This document shows, piece by piece, positions 51,786 through 63,956 of a DNA stretch of 64,000 nt (position 1 is the first letter of the stretch; each line of letters starts with the position of its first letter). This stretch comes from Epiperipatus broadwayi (Eukaryota > Onychophora > Udeonychophora > Euonychophora > Peripatidae): contig JAQFVV010006837.1 of the NCBI GenBank assembly GCA_028023455.1, forward strand, positions 178,532 to 242,531, given 5' to 3'. A program made the translations under genes and the position numbers. The notes under the pieces were generated by a model that was not told the DNA's origin, searched no databases, and saw only the letters and a list, made by a program, of their open reading frames with translations.

Positions 51786-51904
51786 CTCTATAAATATTGT
51801 CATTCTATAATAGAATGTTTATTATTAAAAGAGATAATTTTTTAAATATACTTATTAGGCAATTGCTATTAACATCTAATAGTAAAACTATTATATTTAA
51901 TTGT

Positions 51905-52143
51905 AATAAGTGAAACACAGGCTTGTTATATACCTGTGTCTATATATGTAATATATAGGGTATATGAGCACAGACTTTCAGACGACTCATCACCTCCACT
52001 CTATCTAATAACACTGACACACTCAAGCATATATATGCTGAAAAGATAATCACCAATATACGTATTTCATGCTAAACCAGCAATCATCAGTTGGTCCAGA
52101 TTATCATCTCCCACACATATATACTATAAGTGATCAGATATAT
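51905..52143 (+). repeat. ~470-bp family, subtype b unit, left part (interrupted)
   Basis: Starts gtaataagtgaaacacagg and proceeds to 'gtgatcagatatat', where the solo LTR is inserted. Confidence 0.8.
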
Positions 52144-53983
52144 TGTATCCGCCCGCGACCGTGGCAACCTCCACTACCTTCGCTAATCCTTGCTTGACGA
52201 TTCCTTTTTTTGTTGGCACCCGCTGTGTTCTTCCGTCCGGGGATTACATGATGTTCTGTGACGATAATTTCTAACACCTATACACGTACGCTTTATTTAT
52301 TTTATACATAGATTCGAATCGAATCCCAGTAATAGGCGCCAGGAGAACTTTTAGAAGAGTCCGCCACGTATGTGCATAAGCCCACTCAATTATATTACAA
52401 AACATGCCCGTGCCTCGCTCCAGTCGGAAACATGAAACGAACACAGCCACAATTACCCTTCACACTACCTCCGTTATTATAATCATAGAAAGGCCCGCCC
52501 TACATCCCACAGAACAAATTAATCCAACTTAACTTTAGTCAAAAAAAACATCACGACATAAGCATAAAATCAATAAAATCCCACCCCCAAAATATCAACT
52601 ACATTCATTTCCATACAAACAAATTTACGTTAAAGCATTCATTCCGATATATATAAATTTATGTTGAAATTCCAAGCAAGTAAATAACAAAAAAAAATTA
52701 GCTACATAAATATTTATTTAATCTGTTTAATAATGATTAACGCAGGTATGTGATCGGCAAGCCGAGACAATTAACGGTAAACTTCAAATTACTTTGCACA
52801 TATTATTTCAGACTGTTGATCAGTCGGCAAATTTATTAGGTAAAAAAATTCTCGAACTGTTCATAAATGATTAATATTAATTATACTGTTTTAGATTAAT
52901 GTCTTTCTAATAGTTCTGGATATAAAAGTTATTTCTTTAAGTGCACAATTGAATATAACAAATTTTACGATAGCTACCTGTGAAATGTAGAACGACTGTA
53001 ATGGGATCCTGAGCGAAGATTATTCTTTAATGATGTATTCCGGCGATTTGCGCGGTCTCCAAGCGAGCGTGGTCCTAATGTGAGGTTCTCCGGTGGTATG
53101 AGCATCTTGATGGCAATCAGCTGGACTGGACGCGGAGGTCCGGCGGTCAAGCCGCGAATTCTATATTCAGCAACGCATGGCAGTTAGATTCATAACGTCT
53201 AATAAAATCAAGTCTCTTAATAATCTCTCAAAAGAAGAGCACAAACTGTCCTCTGAAAACGCTGTTCGGCCTTTTTGATCTTTGCCTTCACGCCCTCACA
53301 CCTTGAATTTTTCTCCTCCAATCAATCCCATGCACCTGTGAGTCCCTTTATTTGATAAGTCCATCGCGTGTCAGCTCAACTCCGAGATTTCTGGGATTGT
53401 TGACATTAGTTTGGAATTTAACCGTTTTTCTTAGGTATTGTTTCTCTGGGGACAGAAATCTGAGTCGTACAATAGCGGTGTACACTTTCTCACACCTCTG
53501 TTTCTAATTTTGGCTTGTTTTATCTCGGCGTACCAGCACATATCCTGCCTATTGTTTCAATTTCTAATTTTACATTTACTAATTATGTTTGTACAAATTA
53601 ATCTGAGATTGCCTGGAATTTCAGAACATATTGCTAATTAATTTAAATTATTTTATAAAAGTTAAACTTGCATTCAATCATTCTTCTTTAATTGATCAAA
53701 AATAAATAACAAAAAACTACAACGACGGATTATAGATTTATTCTTAGCACACACACACAAAATAATAAAATAACAACAATTTTTACTCTTTTTTTCAATA
53801 AATCTGACAGGTACTCTTATATAGCTGCGATCGGCTTTTAGAAACGGCTGTTCTTCGCTTATTATTAAAGCAAGACCACTTTTATAAAAAGTTTGTCCCT
53901 GTCAGTTATTTCGTCAATTGATTATAGTTGAATATACCCCCATACGCCTGGGTTTGAATACCATGTAACGCTATTCCGTTACA
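52144..53983 (-). mobile_element. Solo LTR, 1.84 kb, nested in a ~470-bp repeat
   Basis: Minus strand: it starts TGTAACGG (53983) and ends GGATACA (52144). The flanking repeat is interrupted exactly here and resumes on the other side. Comparison with the intact copy at 54450-54475 shows a 4-bp ATAT target duplication. Inside there is a TATATAA box near 53817-53823 and an AATAAA signal about 30 nt past a GGCGCC box (52335-52340). The region is GC-richer than the surroundings. No open frame of useful length is present, and there is no internal direct LTR copy, so a solo LTR left by recombination is the simplest reading. Confidence 0.65.
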
Positions 53984-54213
53984 ATATATTAAGATAAACA
54001 ATCTTAATACTTTAATGGACAGGCTCCAATCTACTACACACTCCAACTCTTCAACCATCCACCCAATTGAAAATCTGATGATGAAATGCTCAAAGGCCAC
54101 CCTGAGGCCGAGATTCTTATCACACCCATGTTGACCTAAGATCAATCTGAACCCCACATGTATAAAACAAAATCCATTTAATACATATGCAAGGATGGGA
54201 AGACATCTCTACA
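53984..54213 (+). repeat. ~470-bp family, same unit continued after the LTR
   Basis: Resumes with atatattaagataaacaatc, then the full tail ('gaaaatctgatgatgaaatgc', 'cacacccatgttgacc'). Confidence 0.8.
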
Positions 54214-54490
54214 ATGTAATAAGTGAAACACAGGCTTGTTATATACCTGTGTCTATATATGTAATATATAGGGTATATGAGCACAGACTTTCAGATGACC
54301 CATCACTCTCCACTCTACCTAATAACACTAAAACACTCAAGCACATATATGCTGAAGAGATAAATAATCACCAATATATGTATTTCATGCTAAATCAGCA
54401 ATCATCAGTTGGTCCAGATTATCATCTCCCACACATATATACTATAAGTGCTCAGATATATATTAAGATAGACAATCTTTCATACTTTAT
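54214..54490 (+). repeat. ~470-bp family, next tandem unit, truncated
   Basis: Repeats the start word (gtaataagtgaaacacagg) directly after the previous unit. Subtracting the LTR and its target duplication gives a period of 468 nt. Confidence 0.8.
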
Positions 54491-55290
54491 CATGAAATAT
54501 GTATAACAGAATTACCTTTTCGACCATTTGTAAACGTTTTAATTTTACACTTTACCATCGACACGACTGTCACGTCAAGCAAAGAAGCAAATATAGACTC
54601 ATTAATTAAGTCTATATTCCTGATCAAATACTGAGATTACCAATGAAATATTTCAGTATTATCTTTCCTGATCAGACGCTTCTTCGGCTGCTGGATATTC
54701 ATTCATAAGAATGATTTATTCAAAATAATCTAGCGCTTGAAATATTTATAAAATTTGTGAGATTTAATATTACTGTACTATATCGACATGTGTACTTTTA
54801 CTAGAATAAATGTCTACTTAGTATTTTATAAACCCTGTGGGTATATCATTATAATTAGTATGGTGAAGAAGGAAAGACAAGACGTAAAGAGCTATTCATA
54901 AATAAATATTGTTTAATATAATACATTCATAAAACATTAAAATATAATATTTCCATATAAAATGAGCAATCCTTAAACTAACACAAATTATATTTAATTT
55001 AATTAACCCTTCACCTAAAATGATAAATCTTTGATATTAAATATTTATATGTAGATATTTATAGCTTATAGTCTTTTCTTACGTATTCTTTGATAGTGAA
55101 AACTACTAATTATTTGGTTCATTCAGATTCACATTTGCAATTGCATTTTTTAAATTAATGTGGCCATTTACGAAAGTGTGTGCACGCGTGTTATATTAAA
55201 GTTAATTACCTAAGTTTTCTGGACGTTGATGAGGGAATTATTACCCATCATGTGGATTACTACACTTCTTTTGTAGAGATGGAAATCCTT

Positions 55291-55442
55291 GGGATCTGGC
55301 TGGATTCTTTCTTGCAGCTTACTTAAGTCGTATTCTTGCGGCTTCAATGACAGGGAAGGTGAACCAGGGATCTGGCTGGATTCTTTCTTGCAGCTTACTT
55401 AAGTCGTATTCTTGCGGCTTCAATGACAGGGAAGGTGAACCA
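55291..55442. repeat. Perfect 76-bp tandem duplication
   Basis: 55291-55366 and 55367-55442 are identical (starting gggatctggctggattcttt). The sequence is GC-richer than the surroundings. The surrounding 55200-55640 region was not recognised. Confidence 0.9.
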
Positions 55443-56339
55443 TCAGGCAGGCGCTATCTCTACTATTACTTCATGGGGAAGATGACTTTACACCCAAGGT
55501 GAGCGTGGATCAACTGGCATCCATTTGTGGCTCCTTAGCCCTGCATTCTCGATGTTTCAACTTCTTGGTACATTTTTGTTCATTTATAAAACACAGCTCT
55601 CGAACTCTGTCTGTCAGCTCAGCAGACTCAAGAAGAACTAAAAGATGGCTACTTCTTTCACTTCTTACTTAATTGTCCCAGAATCCTTTTCTTATCTTCT
55701 TGATTGTTTTGGAATGTCATTAATTACATTTCACACATTTATTTTACATTCATAAAATACATAAAATTTTCTTCTTGTTTTTTATTTTTTTATTTTTTTA
55801 TTTTATTTACTTCCATTTCTTTTTAATGAAATAATTTTCTTATTTACACACTCTTTATTACCTTCACATAGCCATACATATATTTCATGAATTCACATGT
55901 GTATTTTGAAGAGGTATTCTTTATCTTTTTATAAATCTATTTATTTTTATTTGTAATTGCGACTGAAATTTAGGATTGCTAATTCTACAATCATTAACCC
56001 CTTTTCATTTACCTTTCCCTTTAAGATTTAATCATCACCTTCGTGATCTTATTTTACTACTCCTTAAACTTTACTAATTTTAAATTCTAAAAAAAAGTTA
56101 ACATTGGAAGGTGAAAGATAAGAATCTTGGTTGCTTACCTTCCTTCACTTTCTTTAATTACCATAATTGATTTTTTTTAATTACTTGCACACCTCAGCTA
56201 CCATTTTGATTTTTTAATTAAAACTTAACTTAAAATAAATTTATTTTATTTTTCTAACTTTATTATCCAATTTCTATAATTTAGTTTACATGCAACTCAC
56301 ATTTAATATTATACTATATATTAAATGTACACATATGTG

Positions 56340-56460
56340 ATCGCAGTATGTGTGATCATCACAGTATATTGGTGATTATTTATCTTTTCAGCATATATGT
56401 GCTTGGGTGTGATGGGTCGTCTGAAAGTCTGTGTTCATATACCCTATCTATTATATTTAA
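56340..56460 (-). repeat. ~470-bp family, subtype b fragment, inverted
   Basis: Minus-strand match of the 'tagggtatatgaacacagac' to 'aataatcaccaatatac' segment. It lies about 400 nt from the DGK exon. Confidence 0.7.
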
Positions 56461-56873
56461 TTGTGTACAAGAATGTTATTTCAAGCAAACAGAATAAGAA
56501 TGTAGTGTGATTAATATCTACTATAAAATGTCAAAACATTTTTAGCACTGCTAGTGTTGTTATGCGATTTTCACTAAATTTACAAAAGGAAATAATAAAA
56601 ATAAATAATGAGGATATGTATTTGTGTTTACATTTTGTGCATACCCATGCAAATAATGCCAAGATTGGTAAAATTTTTGCAAAATTATTTCTAAAAAACA
56701 AACAAAAAATATATTGAGCATAATTTTAAGACTGCTCAATATTTGGTGATAGATAACTGATAAATGCACTGTGTTTGGTCAGATTTATGAAATTTAACAG
56801 CAAGTATTTAAAAAATATAGATACTAGAATTTTCTTATTAATATAATAACATTTAATAAAAAAAAGTACTTAC

Positions 56874-56957
56874 TAAACATTCGGTTTCTCCTACGTAACA
56901 AAAATCCCCAGAAGCACTACTGTCAACCCACAAATGTTCTCCAAGAACTGCTGCATC
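56874..56957 (-). CDS. Internal exon of a diacylglycerol kinase (zeta/iota-like)
   Basis: Read on the minus strand, a pyrimidine stretch ending in a CAG acceptor (56958-56960) is followed by 84 nt open in frame, then a GTAAGTAC donor (GT at 56872-56873). The 28 codons include GEHLWV and SGDFCYVGE. This closely matches, from memory, the segment opening the first C1 domain of type IV diacylglycerol kinases (mammalian zeta and iota, fly rdgA), which phosphorylate diacylglycerol to phosphatidic acid. The C1 pattern begins here: His at residue 8, Cys at 20, Cys at 27; the remaining zinc ligands must be on the next exon. Both flanking introns are phase 0. GC content is clearly above the surroundings. 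No neighbouring exon (for example the rest of C1 or the kinase domain) was recognised in the window, so both introns are long. The family call rests on a short segment; the exon call itself is stronger. Confidence 0.82.
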
Positions 56958-59900
56958 CTGCAAAAAAATATTTATTTTAACCATTATTCTAAAGATATAA
57001 TTTATCTATTGATTATCCATTTATATAAATTTAATTTTTTAAACACTAATTTAAAATAATCTCTCTTTTTACAAACACACATACCAAACCATATATAAAT
57101 AAACTATAATAAGATTTTTCACATTGTTTATATATATTTTAAAATGTCTTTTTCTCAAATATGGCTAAGTAATATTTCATACTCTAAAGTTAATTATACT
57201 ATATACAGAAAGAAATAAAATTATTTTTATTCAAATATAGTTCACTGTTAAAATTTGTGTCAATGATTGGCTTTCTTCTGAAATTAAAATGCTCTACTTT
57301 TAGAAGAAAGTCAACCTCTGGTTGAAATATTAATAGCGAGTTATATATTCAGATAAACAAACTTAATATATTATTTTCTTTAAAAATGAGATAAAAAGAT
57401 ATATATTTATGTAGAATTCAATGTGTGTATATATATATTAAGTATGCTTAATTTAAAGTATATGTAAATTATGCAGAAGTAACTATACTTCCAGAAACTA
57501 TATATAAACAGCACATTGTAAGTGATAAAGGTAAAAAATTAACTGTATCTAAGGATTTACTTATTGATATTATTAAAAATAATAAATATTTTTATATTAG
57601 CTTAATTTTAAAAACAGTCTTTTCTAAAATTACAATTGAATAATAGAGAACAAAGGTGGAGCCTACAAAATAAGTTTTTAATAAAGGTAAAAATTTGAAT
57701 GGATCACCTATTTTTTAAGCTTAGATGATAATTAAGATATTATTTTTAATATTGTTGGAAATAAAAAATGATATTTATATATTAGTATAGTCTAAGTTTT
57801 TCTAAAATTACAATTGAATATTAGAGACCAAAGATGGAATCTCATAGTATTAATATAAAATCAGTTTTTATAGTTGTAAATGTTAAATATGCATATCTGA
57901 TATATATATATATATTAAATGGAAATAAACACTTCCAGGAACAATGAATAAACAACACTTATACAACAATAAAAAAACAATAAGACTCCATCTTTGTCCT
58001 TTAATATTCAAGCATAATTTCAGAGAAACTTTCATTATATTTAAAATTAGGCTAATAAACAAATATTATACACATTTCCAACATAGCCAATAAATGAAAG
58101 TTTAATTATCATCCAAGCTTAAAGAATAGGTGGTCCATTCTATTCTTCACATTTATTGACGTAAGTGTGGTTTACTCATAGCTTCTGAGAGTATAGTTTA
58201 CTTTCATTTGATTTAAATATGCATTAAACTATAAAAACTTAATATTTATATCCATAAATATGTTGATATTAATATTATGAGATCATTAAAAATGAAATTG
58301 TCTTTGATTTCTAATAGTCAATTGTAATTTCAAAAAGGTGCTACATTTGAAATCAATACTATTCGCATATTTCCAAAAATATTAAAAAATAATTTAATTA
58401 CTATCCTAGCTTTAATAATAGGTGATGCATTTTACATTTATTGATGCATAAATGATACTTACCTGAAAATAGTTATTAACATTTATATATATATATATAT
58501 ATTTAAAGTTAGACAAAAAATGTAATAAAATAAGAGATCAATATAATTGATAATTAATTGATGGTTTGATCCTCAGTGCTATTATTAATTTATTGCTTTC
58601 ATTGTTTACTCTCTCTGTATAATTATATCTGTACAATTTATTTAAATATAGGCAATAATAATTGTTATAATTTTGATCGATAAATGGAATGTCTTGAAAT
58701 ATTAAAAAAAAACTCCTTTATGCAGTAGCAAAATCTAATATATGCAGAGGGGCCAATAATTTCAATAGTTATAATCAGCGAGTTTATAATATAATCAAGT
58801 TAATAAGGAAAGCATTTTTTTGGTTATATATATATATATTTTAAAATTTAATATAAAAAAACAAACAAATAAATAATGTGTGAAATTTTTTGTAGATATA
58901 ATATGAAAACGATATCATGCAATAATAGTATCTTTTTTATTAAATTATACATGTTTTTTCCAGCAAATAAAACTGCAGTAATATTTATCATTTTAAATAT
59001 TATTATGTATTATGTACAAATATATTTAAACCTATTGTGATAATATTCTTAGTTTTATATAAACATACACAAATATATTACTTTATTGAAAAACCAACTA
59101 TATTAATTAATTAAAAAAAAAACACAACAAAAACAGAATAAAATTAAACATGATGAAAGAGAGATCTTTAAAAATGGTCACTGGCCAGGTGCATCAAAAG
59201 CAGTTAAGAATAAATAAAACAGGTAAAGAAGAGTTTGGTGTTTTACTTGTTGAAAATTAACCAAAAAAATTTTAGAATGAAGTACTGCAGAGACATGCAA
59301 GCACCACAACTATGGATGTAAAATTCTTTTCAGACATTGTAATAAATAATACAAAATAATGTTTCAAATATTCTAGCTATATCAATGAGTATGAAAACCA
59401 AATTGCGAAAAGAAAGAAAATGAAAAAAAAATTTGAATGAAAAAGAGTCAAATCAGAACATTACTCACTTTTTATTTATTTATTTATTTTGAAGACATTC
59501 TTCACTGTGAACACATTTTTTTAAAAAAATCAAGCAATAAATGCTAACTACTATTTGAATGTTTTGAAACATTTATATACCAACCTAAAATGCACCAATC
59601 CACAGTACCAAGGTTGAAAAAGATTTTTTGACCAAAAAAGTGATTCTTCTGCTTTAGAACCTGCTTATTTTTGGTTATTTCCAAAATTAAAATTATCCCT
59701 GAAAGGATCATATCACGGTTCAATTCAGGACATTTAGAAGCATTGAGAAAATTTTTACAGATGATTTTCACAGAGGATTTCAAGCACTACTTCAAACATA
59801 TTACATTTGTTTTCAGTAATAGTATTGGATCACAACAAGGAGACTATTTTGGATAATCAATAATAAACACAAAACATAAATCAAGTTATGTGTTTTGTTT

Positions 59901-60009
59901 TTCACATCAATGACCCTTTTACTTTGACAGACTTTATATATATTATGCAGATAAATATAAAATGCATTGGAAAATAAGGAAAGAATTGAATTTAGTTATT
60001 AAAAAATTA

Positions 60010-60308
60010 ATAGGTGGTTTGAACTCAGACTTTCACATGACTCTCAAATATCCACGCTATCTCATATTGCTGATACACTTGCTCACACACGTGTCAAAAA
60101 AATAAATAATCACCAGTATATGTATTTTGTACTAAACCAGCCGTCATCAATTGGTCCAGATTATCAACTGATGAGTGCTGGTTTAGCACAAAATACGGAT
60201 ATTGGTGATTATTTTATCTTTTTGACATGTGTATGATCAAGTGTATCAGCAGTATGAGATAGCGTGGATATTTGAGGGTCGTGTGAAAGTCTGAGTTCAA
60301 ACCCTCTC
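60010..60308. repeat. Large hairpin: two ~470-family pieces in opposite orientation
   Basis: The left arm 60010-60153 (plus) and right arm 60165-60308 (minus) are near-complementary over about 143 nt with an 11-nt loop. Each arm is the subtype a 5' segment, from the gaactcagac word to 'catcaattggtccagatta'. Confidence 0.8.
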
Positions 60309-61828
60309 TATATTACATATTGAAATGCAGGTATGAAAAAGCCTGTACTGTAGAAAAATTCATATATTAAAAAAATTAATGAAAATTTAAATACATAAAT
60401 TAATATAATGATTTTATAAAATATAATGTAGAATTATATTCACATAATATATATAAGATAATTGCCCTACGTCAATCCAGATATTCTCATTTCTAGTGTA
60501 ATTAATTATAAGTACTTATTACTTGAACAATTTTAAATCATTTTTTTCTGGGATAATGAATTAATGCAAAACTACTTTCAAAGAGAAAAAAAACAACTTT
60601 CTCTTCTGAATAAGTAAAAATAAAAAAATATATATTCATTAAAATAAAATATTTAAACATTAACTTTTAGTCAAACACATAACTATTTGAAATTGAAATA
60701 TAATTATAATAAGTAGGTTTTAAATTTCTTGGCTTTAATAAAAAATGTGCGTATATATATATATAGCTTAATTTTGATTTTTTACTTCACTGTCAGTTTC
60801 ATTTATCATAGGTTTTTCTTTTGACGATCTGCTGTTTAAATGCGCTCTTCTGAATTGTCTTTGCATGCATTGGACATTCTTCCATTACATTATCTTCTTT
60901 ATTTTGGAGTCTGGTGGTTTATCTTTGAAGGTTTAGCTACTCCAGATCCATGTAAATTTTCTATAGAAATATTTACATTTAAGGATCTCTGGAAGTAAAT
61001 CATCTCACATTAGGATATCAGATATTCAAAAAACAAATTGACCTATAGGTCAAGCGGTAAACTTAAAAAACTATTTGGGATAAAATAACATTGACTACTG
61101 AACTCATTTTAAACACAGAAACTGTACAATACTATTTGCATTAATTTTTAGCTCCTTTCTGCTATGCTTTCAATCTTGCTTGATCCTAGAATGCTAATAT
61201 TATTTACTCCTCCTTTATATTGCTTTTTTTATTATTATAACTAACATGAATTCCTTAGCTTCACTAGACCAGTTTTTATTTGTTCACTTTAATTTACATA
61301 GAATTCGATTTAAATACATTTCCATTAAAATTTATATCACTGTTTTTATTTTATGCTAGATGTCCTTTCATTCTTTATTTTTTTATATATAAATTAGGCT
61401 TCTCTAAGCTGCAGAGATATACTAATAAAACTAGTTTTCTAAATTAACAAAGTTCTTACATATTTTTGGTTTTACTTTCTAAATATATATGCTTAAAATA
61501 TCCAACAAATTTATTATGTTTTACATTTTATATATCAAAATTTGCCTATATAATATTTTAATATGTGGCTTATACTTTTATTAATTTTACATAAAATTTA
61601 ATTTAATAATTCATTATTTTAAGTTTTCCTCAAAAGTTATGCAAATGTTATTTAATAATATTTGAATCTTTAATATTGCTAAGGTCTGTCTATTCATTTT
61701 CTACTATTTTAAAAGTAATTAGAATTTATTTTGTTATCAGAAAATATTACAATTAAGGTCATTTTCTTTCCTAGAAGAAATCAAACCTCAAATATTTTTA
61801 CCAATAGACAATATATATATATATATAT
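60309..61828. other. AT-rich DNA, nothing recognised
   Basis: A GC-richer patch at 60800-61000 gave no convincing exon. A 16-bp palindrome, ttgacctataggtcaa, lies at 61039-61054. An (AT)n run abuts the LTR element. Confidence 0.55.
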
Positions 61829-63207
61829 TGTAACATTTTTCATATTACTAGGCCCTTATACGCCTCAAATTTATATTTGAGCGTGAGTTGATCAAGCTGT
61901 ATCAAAAGAAAAAAGAAAGTTGTATTTCTATTCTAAAAACACAGCTATTTTTCCTGATCAACTTCAGCCTATTAATTGTTACGAATTGTGCTATTGACAA
62001 AATCAACTTTTAATTTTATTTACTATGGGCGCCAGAATTCCTAAGAATCCGCTGAAATATGTCACCAGCACCTCTCGCAAGTTGTAAAACAAAAAAAAAT
62101 AAAAAGATTTTTATTATATATTTTTTTTAAGGGGCGGTAATTCTACCGTAATGAGAATTAATGATTTTTACGATTATTAGTCCTGGGCGTATTGAAACAT
62201 ATTGGCAAAGGTAACTTACGTTTAAATCTTATTACACTAAAAATAAATTTAATAATAAAAAATAATAACTATTATTAATAACGCACAAATGAGAATTGAT
62301 ATTAGAAATATTTTTAATTTTGACAAACTAAAATACTTCATGTTAAGTAGCTAATTAATACCTTGGAGAGAACACATTTAATTCAGGTGGGAAATATCCA
62401 GAAAATATAAATATCAGTTAAAATAAACAAAAAGTTCTTGGTTAAATAAGAGTCTCTCATATAGAAAAATTAAAGTCACTATCGGGATTCTTTTATACGT
62501 ATATTTTTACGAGTAGTTTTAAATAGTTAACTTTGTCACAATCAGGATAATTATTCTTACTGGTAAGTTTCATGAATTCAGTAGTAGATAAATATGCATA
62601 GTTTTTTGGTTATAATGAGCTCAGCCTTTTGGTTATTGCTTGATCTTGTGGTCCATTTCCCCAGTCGGTCACGAAGGCTTTTCCTGGTGTACATCATTAG
62701 GTCCAATGTCTTCAGGAGCTCCGGTTCACTGCGACATGCCGAATTCCTTCAGCGAAGAGTGATCTTGGATCTATTAATGTTATCCAAGACCAACTAGAGA
62801 AACAAAACGAACAAGACGTTCCTTCAACCGGATCCCTCCTTTTTATATCCAGTTTTCAGGACTTCTGCACATGCTAGTACCATGCCTTTTTAATCTTATC
62901 CAGTCTTTATAAATTTTATGTAATAAAGTCTTTATTTTCTTCAAGTTTTCAGCCATCTTTAATTAATTTGAGTATTTCTACTTTCAGCTTATCTTTTTTT
63001 TACTTGCTTTTGGAATTCTTTTGTTCTCTCCAATTACTGTTATTACTAATCACATAAAAAAAATAAGAAGAATAATTCAACCCTCATTGTACGTTTTTTT
63101 TTTTAAAAAAAAAATTACTCAACAAAATTTTAAATCCACTTTTATCTTTTAGTTTTTTTTTTTACCCAATGCCAATATATTTGCAACGTATATAAATAAA
63201 CGTTACA
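61829..63207 (-). repeat. 3' LTR (1.38 kb, inner boundary tentative)
   Basis: The minus-strand start TGTAACG at 63207 follows a GGTGGTAT stretch that could be the polypurine-tract equivalent; the end is TGTTACA at 61829. A GGCGCC box (62028-62033) lies 199 nt from the LTR end, almost as in the solo LTR at 52144-53983 (191 nt). The inner boundary is inferred from the TGTAACG word alone. A 67-codon plus-strand frame within it (62594-62797) is treated as fortuitous. Confidence 0.45.
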
Positions 63208-63932
63208 ATACCACCAGTGCCAGGAGATGAGAATAAAATAGGGGTTTACACTAATTTTATTCTTAAGTTTTTAAATTCATATTCGTATTTTTTTTTTCTG
63301 TAGTAGCGTGCTGATATATTGTGTAGACTCATTCACAAGCGACGTTCGGCTTTAACGCCCACTTTTAGGTCTAACACGGCGGGAATGGAAAATATTTCAA
63401 CATTCATCTGTGTCCTATCCACTTTAGTGTAATATTAACGATAACAAGCCCAAGTTATAAGCACAAACGAGCGTTGCTCATCGTTCTGAGTCTTACAGGC
63501 TCGTGGCAACTTGGACCAACTTGATCCGCCTTCCCCTTTATTGGGATCTCTGCTAGAAATAGTCTGACGAGCATTTAAAGACGGTTTTATGTTCATATAC
63601 TGCGGATAAGAACTCGGGGCTATGTTATTCCCCTCTTCAGTAACCGCCTACCCGGTCAAATACTTGTGACTTATGTCTTCATCAGCCACGATCGTGTTTT
63701 TAGACATATATAAAAAAAATATACATATATATTTTTTCTTTCTGGAAGTCATATTAAAAAAATATCTTCTTTCATATTTTAATAATCAGGGTTTAATTAG
63801 TTAGTTTTTTTTTTTTATAATTTTTTTCTTTTTTCAAAAAAATCATAATTTATTTTCCGGCTGTGAGTTTCTTTGAGTCATCATTGTAATGTTCTTTATC
63901 ATTACAACTCATCTCAGGTTGTAGTTGTTAAA

Positions 63933-63955
63933 TCGAAGCCCGAGTTGGGTCGCCA
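63933..63955 (-). promoter_or_regulatory. tRNA-Lys-like primer-binding site
   Basis: The minus strand starts TGGCGACCCAACTCGGG one base after the LTR end. Its complement resembles the 3' end of tRNA-Lys (..GTTGGGCGCCA) with one extra base near the CCA end. This fixes the element as minus-strand, with its 5' LTR beyond the window. Confidence 0.6.
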
Positions 63956-63956
63956 T

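Larger units (their letters stand above)
1..56873 (-). other. Inferred downstream intron of the DGK-like gene
   Basis: This is inference only. The donor at 56872-56873 opens an intron running leftwards, and I recognised no further DGK exon (C1-2, catalytic domain, ankyrin repeats) down to position 1. If none was missed, the intron exceeds 56 kb and contains nearly all the transposons listed here. A short exon hidden in the AT-rich sequence could break it up. Confidence 0.45.

Noticed and set aside
52144-53420. CpG-island-like promoter region
   Set aside because: The GC-rich stretch is fully contained in the solo LTR defined by its boundaries and target duplication.
59544-59856. Overlapping open frames on both strands (79 and 61 codons)
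   Set aside because: No recognisable motif and no splice signals; opposite-strand overlap suggests chance in AT-rich DNA.
60790-61000. Candidate upstream DGK exon in a GC-richer patch
   Set aside because: Frames are short, no matching DGK segment could be read, and no good donor follows.
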